A stretch of 34,099 bases of DNA from Planctomycetota bacterium. GTDB taxonomy: Bacteria; Planctomycetota; Phycisphaerae; Phycisphaerales; Phycisphaeraceae. A program made the translations under genes and the position numbers. Below, piece after piece: positions 30,984 through 34,099 of the stretch. Positions within the stretch are counted from its first letter, which is position 1, and each line of letters opens with the position of its first letter. A model generated the notes under the pieces. The model had not been told where the DNA came from. It was given only the letters and a program-made list of their open reading frames with translations, and did not search any database. The DNA is taken from assembly GCA_024279865.1 (NCBI GenBank), contig JAJRRC010000051.1, positions 1 to 34,099 of the forward strand, given 5' to 3'.

Positions 30984-31563
30984 AGTTATTGTTTGCCTGA
31001 CGCAGCTCGTTGAGTGATTCGTCCACAATGGTCTGCTGATCAGCAGGGTTCAGTTCACGTTTAAGAATACGGCCGGCAATGTCGGTCGAAAGTGTCGCAG
31101 CCTGCGAGTACAGCTCATTCACAGCCTGTTCCTTGGCGGCATGAATGTCACGCTGGGCACGTTCTTGAATCTTGCCCACATCGGTCTGGGCCTGATCTTT
31201 AATCTGAGCGGAGAGGCGTTCTGCCTCGGCACGACTTTCTTCGATCAACTGACGGGTCTGCTCTTGAGCGTCCGCCAGTTTCTGTTGATACTCAGCCAAG
31301 GTCTTTTGAGCATCTTCAGCCGATTGCTGAGCTTGTGCCAGGTCGCCTGCGATCTTTTCTTCACGGTCTTGCAAGCCGGAGAGGATCGGGCCCCATGCCT
31401 TTTTGTACAGAACACCAAAGAGGATCGAAAACGCGAGGATCGCGGCAATGGATTGTGCAATCGTGCCAGCGAAAAGCGTTTCCTCCGCAGCACCTTCAGC
31501 CGCAAGTGCGAGCGAACTGGTGAGCAGGGTGATCATAACCGTCAGGGACAAAGTTTTTTTCAT
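30982..31563 (-). CDS. atpF: F-type ATP synthase subunit b
   Basis: A peripheral-stalk subunit of about 193 aa. It begins with a signal-peptide-like segment (MKKTLSLTVMITLLTSSLALAAEG), then the real membrane anchor (SIAAILAFSILFGVLYKKAWGPI). A long coiled-coil rich in Glu, Gln, Ala and Lys follows (about 65-170). I chose the ATG at 31563. The open frame continues to 31764, but that part translates GC-rich hairpin sequence into an unlikely Pro-rich leader. An ATG at 31581 is the alternative. Ribosome binding sites are weak for both. Confidence 0.9.
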   Translation of the reverse strand: MKKTLSLTVMITLLTSSLALAAEGAAEETLFAGTIAQSIAAILAFSILFGVLYKKAWGPILSGLQDREEKIAGDLAQAQQSAEDAQKTLAEYQQKLADAQEQTRQLIEESRAEAERLSAQIKDQAQTDVGKIQERAQRDIHAAKEQAVNELYSQAATLSTDIAGRILKRELNPADQQTIVDESLNELRQANNN

Positions 31564-31617
31564 GGTTGCTGTCCGTTTCATTTCTTCAAAAAATGGGCCG
31601 AATGCTCGAAGGTCCCC

Positions 31618-31640
31618 CCCCCGGAAGTTTTTACCGGGGG
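31618..31640. other. GC-rich hairpin in the atpE-atpF gap
   Basis: CCCCCGG (31618-31624) and CCGGGGG (31634-31640) form a 7-bp stem with a 9-nt loop, next to a run of nine C. It belongs to a C/G-rich gap of about 230 nt between atpE and atpF that also holds the hairpin at 31760-31779 and a GAGCA/TGCTC stem at 31669-31682. Confidence 0.55.
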
Positions 31641-31759
31641 TCTGATCCGGGGGTCTGAAAGTCGCCCTGAGCATTTTTGCTCGTGGGTCCTGAAAGTTTT
31701 CGGGGAGGCTTGGGGTCGCCAAGGGAAAACTTCCGGGTGGGGGCCGGGGGGCCTTGGAG

Positions 31760-31779
31760 CACACGGCCCGTGCCGTGTG
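31760..31779 (-). other. 3' hairpin directly after atpE
   Basis: CACACGGC (31760-31767) and GCCGTGTG (31772-31779) pair perfectly around a 4-nt loop, 13 nt after the atpE stop codon. No T-run follows on the minus strand, so a 3' mRNA stabiliser or partial terminator is more likely than full termination. Confidence 0.6.
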
Positions 31780-31792
31780 TGGATAAATCCGA

Positions 31793-32122
31793 TTATTTGC
31801 TGAGGAAAGGAATCAGCAGCGCGAAGAAGGTAAAACCTTCGATCAAAGCAGCCGCCAACAGCATAGAGGTGAAGATGCGACCGCCGGCTTCAGGCTGGCG
31901 AGCGATGGATTCAACAGCAGAGCTGCCGATGTTGCCAATGCCTTTGGCAGCACCAATCACGATCAGGCCAGCACCAAGGCTAACGCCCAGAGCCACACCA
32001 GCTTGGCCACCAGGGAGAACCCAAGAGCTACCCGCAGACACGCTAGCGTCAGCATCTTGAGCCATGACGGGAACAGCAGCAAACAACACTGCCAGGACAC
32101 TAAGGATTGCAAATTTCTTCAT
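31793..32122 (-). CDS. atpE: F-type ATP synthase subunit c, with signal peptide
   Basis: A 109-aa rotor-ring subunit. It has a cleavable-looking signal peptide (MKKFAILSVLAVLFAAVPVMAQ), then two membrane helices. The first is Gly-rich (GVALGVSLGAGLIVIGAAKGIG). The polar loop ARQPEA follows, and the second helix carries the ion-binding Glu (LLAAALIEGFTFFALLI). Signatures of Na+-binding rings (Gln in helix 1, Glu-Ser in helix 2) are not seen, so protons are the likely ion. GGAG lies 8 nt before the ATG. It is flanked on both sides by strong hairpins. Confidence 0.96.
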   Translation of the reverse strand: MKKFAILSVLAVLFAAVPVMAQDADASVSAGSSWVLPGGQAGVALGVSLGAGLIVIGAAKGIGNIGSSAVESIARQPEAGGRIFTSMLLAAALIEGFTFFALLIPFLSK

Positions 32123-32172
32123 AACACGGTCTCCAAAAATTTTTCTGATACGGCAAGGTCATATCGGTTTTT

Positions 32173-32226
32173 ACTCCCCGCCCTCGCGGGACGTCCACCT
32201 GCCTTACTCAAACGGCACCGGGGAGT
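32173..32226. other. 5' hairpin between atpB and atpE
   Basis: ACTCCCCG (32173-32180) pairs with CGGGGAGT (32219-32226), with further GC-rich inner pairing (CCCTCGCGGG). On the atp transcript it lies about 50 nt before the atpE ribosome binding site. Confidence 0.6.
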
Positions 32227-32248
32227 GATCTACTATATAAGTCTGCTT

Positions 32249-33151
32249 TTACGCGGTCTGTGCTGAACCATGTGAATGGTCTTCGTCATGTTCCTCGTGT
32301 TCTTCATGTTCATGAACCACCAATTGGCCTAGGAACAAACAGGTCAGGAAGGTAAAGACATACGCCTGAATAAAGCCCACCAGGACTTCAAGCATGTTGA
32401 TGCCCGCAGCACCCAAAATCGACACCGCTGCCACACCGCCGCCTGCAGCCGGTCCCAGAGCATGGATCACGGGTCCGACGAATGAAAGCAGAACCGCAAT
32501 CACCAGATGGCCTCCAGTCATATTCGCAAAAAGACGAATCGCCAAGGCAAAAGGTTTAATCAGTGTGCCCATGATTTCCACAGGAACCATGATCGGCCAC
32601 ATGAAAATCGGAGCGCCACCTGTCATGTGCAAGAGATAGCTCTTGGGGTCTTTGATAAAAGCAGTCACGTTGTAAAAGAGGAAGGCAATGATCGCCAACG
32701 CGCCAGTGACCCAGATGGATTGGGTGGCAGTGCCACCGATGCCGTGGCCATGATGACCTAGGCCGAACATCGCGGTGATATCCAAAATCGGGATCAAGCC
32801 CACGAGGTTGCACACGAGGATATACCAGAAAAAGGTCCAGAGAATCGGGCAAAAACGGTCTGTCTGGTCGCCGAGTACATCACGAAAAACATCTTCACGC
32901 ATGTACACGCAAACCGATTCGACCAAGTTGGCGGAGATGCCTTGAGCCCGAAAATCTTCCAGCGAGCGAGCCGGTCCGGTTTGGATGCGGCGGGCAGCAG
33001 GGATAATCAGCAGCATGGTCAAAATAGCATTGACCACCAACATGACCGTCACGTTACTGATATACCACAGCGAACCATCAGCATTGGTCAGGAGAGGCTT
33101 GTCTGTGATATGTCCAACTGGGCTAGCCAACACCATGAGCAAATCAATCAC
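32249..33151 (-). CDS. atpB: F-type ATP synthase subunit a
   Basis: The 300-aa proton-channel subunit of Fo. It has a lumenal N-terminus, then membrane helices. The essential Arg is in helix 4 (PFALAIRLFANMTGGH), with the later QAYVFTFLTCLFLGQ helix also conserved. The C-terminus ends in an unusual His/Glu-rich tail (HEHEEHEEHDEDHSHG). It starts with GTG at 33151, preceded by GGAGGT at 6 nt, and overlaps the upstream gene by 4 nt (GTGA). Confidence 0.96.
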   Translation of the reverse strand: MIDLLMVLASPVGHITDKPLLTNADGSLWYISNVTVMLVVNAILTMLLIIPAARRIQTGPARSLEDFRAQGISANLVESVCVYMREDVFRDVLGDQTDRFCPILWTFFWYILVCNLVGLIPILDITAMFGLGHHGHGIGGTATQSIWVTGALAIIAFLFYNVTAFIKDPKSYLLHMTGGAPIFMWPIMVPVEIMGTLIKPFALAIRLFANMTGGHLVIAVLLSFVGPVIHALGPAAGGGVAAVSILGAAGINMLEVLVGFIQAYVFTFLTCLFLGQLVVHEHEEHEEHDEDHSHGSAQTA

Positions 33152-33594
33152 GCGATTACCTCCGAGTTACCAGGCTGAGGAATGAAATCTTTTTGCCACA
33201 CGTATCGTCCGATACTGGCCATTTCAATCAACATCAACGGCAAATAAAACCACATTAACGATGCAACCAACACCACGCGAGGCATTTCCAACACACGGTT
33301 GGCATAAATAGCTCCGCCTAGACAAATGCCCATTCGGACCGCCATCGATCCAAACACGCCATACATCGTTGGCATCAAACCCATCGGCCCGAGTATGGCC
33401 ACCGGGATCATGGTCAGCATACTAATCACGGACACCAAAATGCCTGCAAAAAGGATACATGATCGTGTGGCAGGCTCATCGGTGACGGTGGGAAACACTG
33501 TCCACGCCAAAACAAACAAAATCACCGACGCGCCCAGCAGGGCAGCCAGTGTTGTAAACAAAGGAAATCGAGGTTGAAGTGTGTTGCCAGACAT
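33148..33594 (-). CDS. ATP synthase subunit I-like membrane protein
   Basis: A 148-aa protein with four predicted membrane helices (LFTTLAALLGASVILFVLAW, CILFAGILVSVISMLTMIPV, MAVRMGICLGGAIYANRVL, VVLVASLMWFYLPLMLIEM). Position between the small AtpZ-like gene and atpB, and topology, fit the AtpI family, which assists assembly of the c-ring. Sequence support is weak by eye. Its stop overlaps the atpB GTG. Confidence 0.75.
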   Translation of the reverse strand: MSGNTLQPRFPLFTTLAALLGASVILFVLAWTVFPTVTDEPATRSCILFAGILVSVISMLTMIPVAILGPMGLMPTMYGVFGSMAVRMGICLGGAIYANRVLEMPRVVLVASLMWFYLPLMLIEMASIGRYVWQKDFIPQPGNSEVIA

Positions 33595-33629
33595 GAAATT
33601 GCTGTTACGCGTTCATTTCCTAAAAAAAC

Positions 33630-33860
33630 CTAAAAAAAACGACGGCCCAGCCGCCAAATTTTATACGTTCCGCCAATCACGCCCACTGCCAGCCCCAAAC
33701 ACATCAACCAAGGCTCCGTGGACCACTTACTATCAAGCCACCATCCGACAAAGGTCAACCCCCCCGTCGCTCCAGCAAATTCAAGACCTGCTCCAAAAAG
33801 GCTTAATGGGTTAGGTTCACTTGCTTTATGACTACGAGGCGCTGGTTTGTCCGATGGCAT
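33630..33860 (-). CDS. AtpZ/AtpI-type small F0F1 ATPase-associated protein
   Basis: A 76-aa protein with a disordered basic N-terminus, two membrane helices (LFGAGLEFAGATGGLTFVGWWLD and LMCLGLAVGVIGGTYKIW) and a basic end. The Gly-rich helix, the WWLD turn and GxxxG near the end are typical of the first small gene of F0F1 operons (AtpZ/AtpI, ATPase_gene1 family). I chose the ATG at 33860 because GGAGG lies 5-6 nt upstream; an in-frame ATG at 33872 would place that ribosome binding site inside the gene. First gene of the operon. Confidence 0.85.
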   Translation of the reverse strand: MPSDKPAPRSHKASEPNPLSLFGAGLEFAGATGGLTFVGWWLDSKWSTEPWLMCLGLAVGVIGGTYKIWRLGRRFF

Positions 33861-33901
33861 AAAAACCTCCATTGCCCAAAGGCATGCAAGGTAGACGCAA
33901 A

Positions 33902-33930
33902 AGGGTACAAGCCCCGTTTTTAAGTGTCAA
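33902..33930 (-). promoter_or_regulatory. sigma70-type promoter of the atp operon
   Basis: On the minus strand a perfect TTGACA (33930-33925) and TACCCT (33907-33902) are 17 nt apart. The -10 box is about 40 nt before the first start codon. Confidence 0.65.
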
Positions 33931-34008
33931 ATTTCAAGGCCAAAAGATGGGTATAAAACCAGGGCCAACGCATATGACTTAGCCTGCGAGGAGTTGTAAC
34001 AAAAACTG

Positions 34009-34099
34009 ATGATCCCACCCCGCGATCTTTCGACGGCCCTTGATGCTTTTGCGTCGCGTGTGTGCGTCAGCGTTCTTCAACAAATTCAAGGCCATTCGA
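34009..34099 (+). CDS. possible 5' end of an unidentified gene, cut by the window edge
   Basis: An open frame from ATG at 34009 (MIPPRDLSTALDAFASRVCV...) runs off the right edge. An AGGAG lies about 15 nt upstream, which is rather far. It would be divergent from the atp operon. Only 30 residues are visible and I do not recognise the family. Confidence 0.4.
   Translation, partial: MIPPRDLSTALDAFASRVCVSVLQQIQGHS

Noticed and set aside
30982-31764. full-length open frame of atpF from 31764
   Set aside because: The first 67 residues are a translation of GC-rich hairpin sequence; the signal-like segment begins at 31563.

Overview
The window looks like chromosomal DNA of a planctomycete, most likely Phycisphaerae-like. 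This rests on family resemblance rather than a marker gene: a prepilin-type protein of the kind abundant in that class, beside a LacI regulator, together with FecR/CHASE2 signalling and a Gram-negative envelope (lipoproteins, outer-membrane beta-barrels, multiheme cytochromes). I saw no rRNA, tRNA, CRISPR array, integrase or transposase.

Left part (1-9.4 kb). A LacI-family repressor (228-1214, minus) and a prepilin-like protein (1597-2346, minus) each have a sigma70-type promoter whose -35 box lies inside a near-identical 18-bp palindrome, suggesting a small autoregulated regulon. A plus-strand operon then encodes an outer-membrane barrel, a lipoprotein, a FecR-domain protein and a CHASE2-adenylate cyclase.

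Centre (9.5-28.3 kb). This is an electron-transfer island. A four-gene minus-strand operon encodes a decaheme lipoprotein, a beta-barrel, an NHL-repeat lipoprotein and a 12-heme cytochrome, which together look like an outer-membrane porin-cytochrome conduit. It is followed by a second NHL lipoprotein, a hexaheme cytochrome, and tandem pentaheme and tetraheme cytochromes whose heme layout resembles the OmcE-type nanowire cytochromes. Next comes a cytochrome c maturation operon (ccmE-F-X-A-B-C-D) with a Cys-type (CXXXY) CcmE and no visible ccmG or ccmH, then an orphan NtrC-type sigma54 activator. The five cytochrome proteins carry 36 CXXCH sites plus one CX3CH.

The most striking signal is regulatory. 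Four promoters of this island share a -24/-12 (sigma54) element and, 112-116 bp upstream of it, the dyad TTCTY-N6-GAGAA. The sigma54 activator encoded at 26805-28223 is the obvious candidate to bind it. The picture is a dedicated sigma54 regulon that makes extracellular-electron-transfer cytochromes and the machinery to mature them.

Right part (28.5-34.1 kb). A minus-strand F-type ATP synthase operon (atpZ-like, atpI-like, atpB, atpE, atpF, atpH, atpA) ends after atpA in a strong bidirectional terminator, so atpG, atpD and atpC must lie elsewhere. Four copies of a ~90-bp structured intergenic repeat are scattered over the right half of the window.
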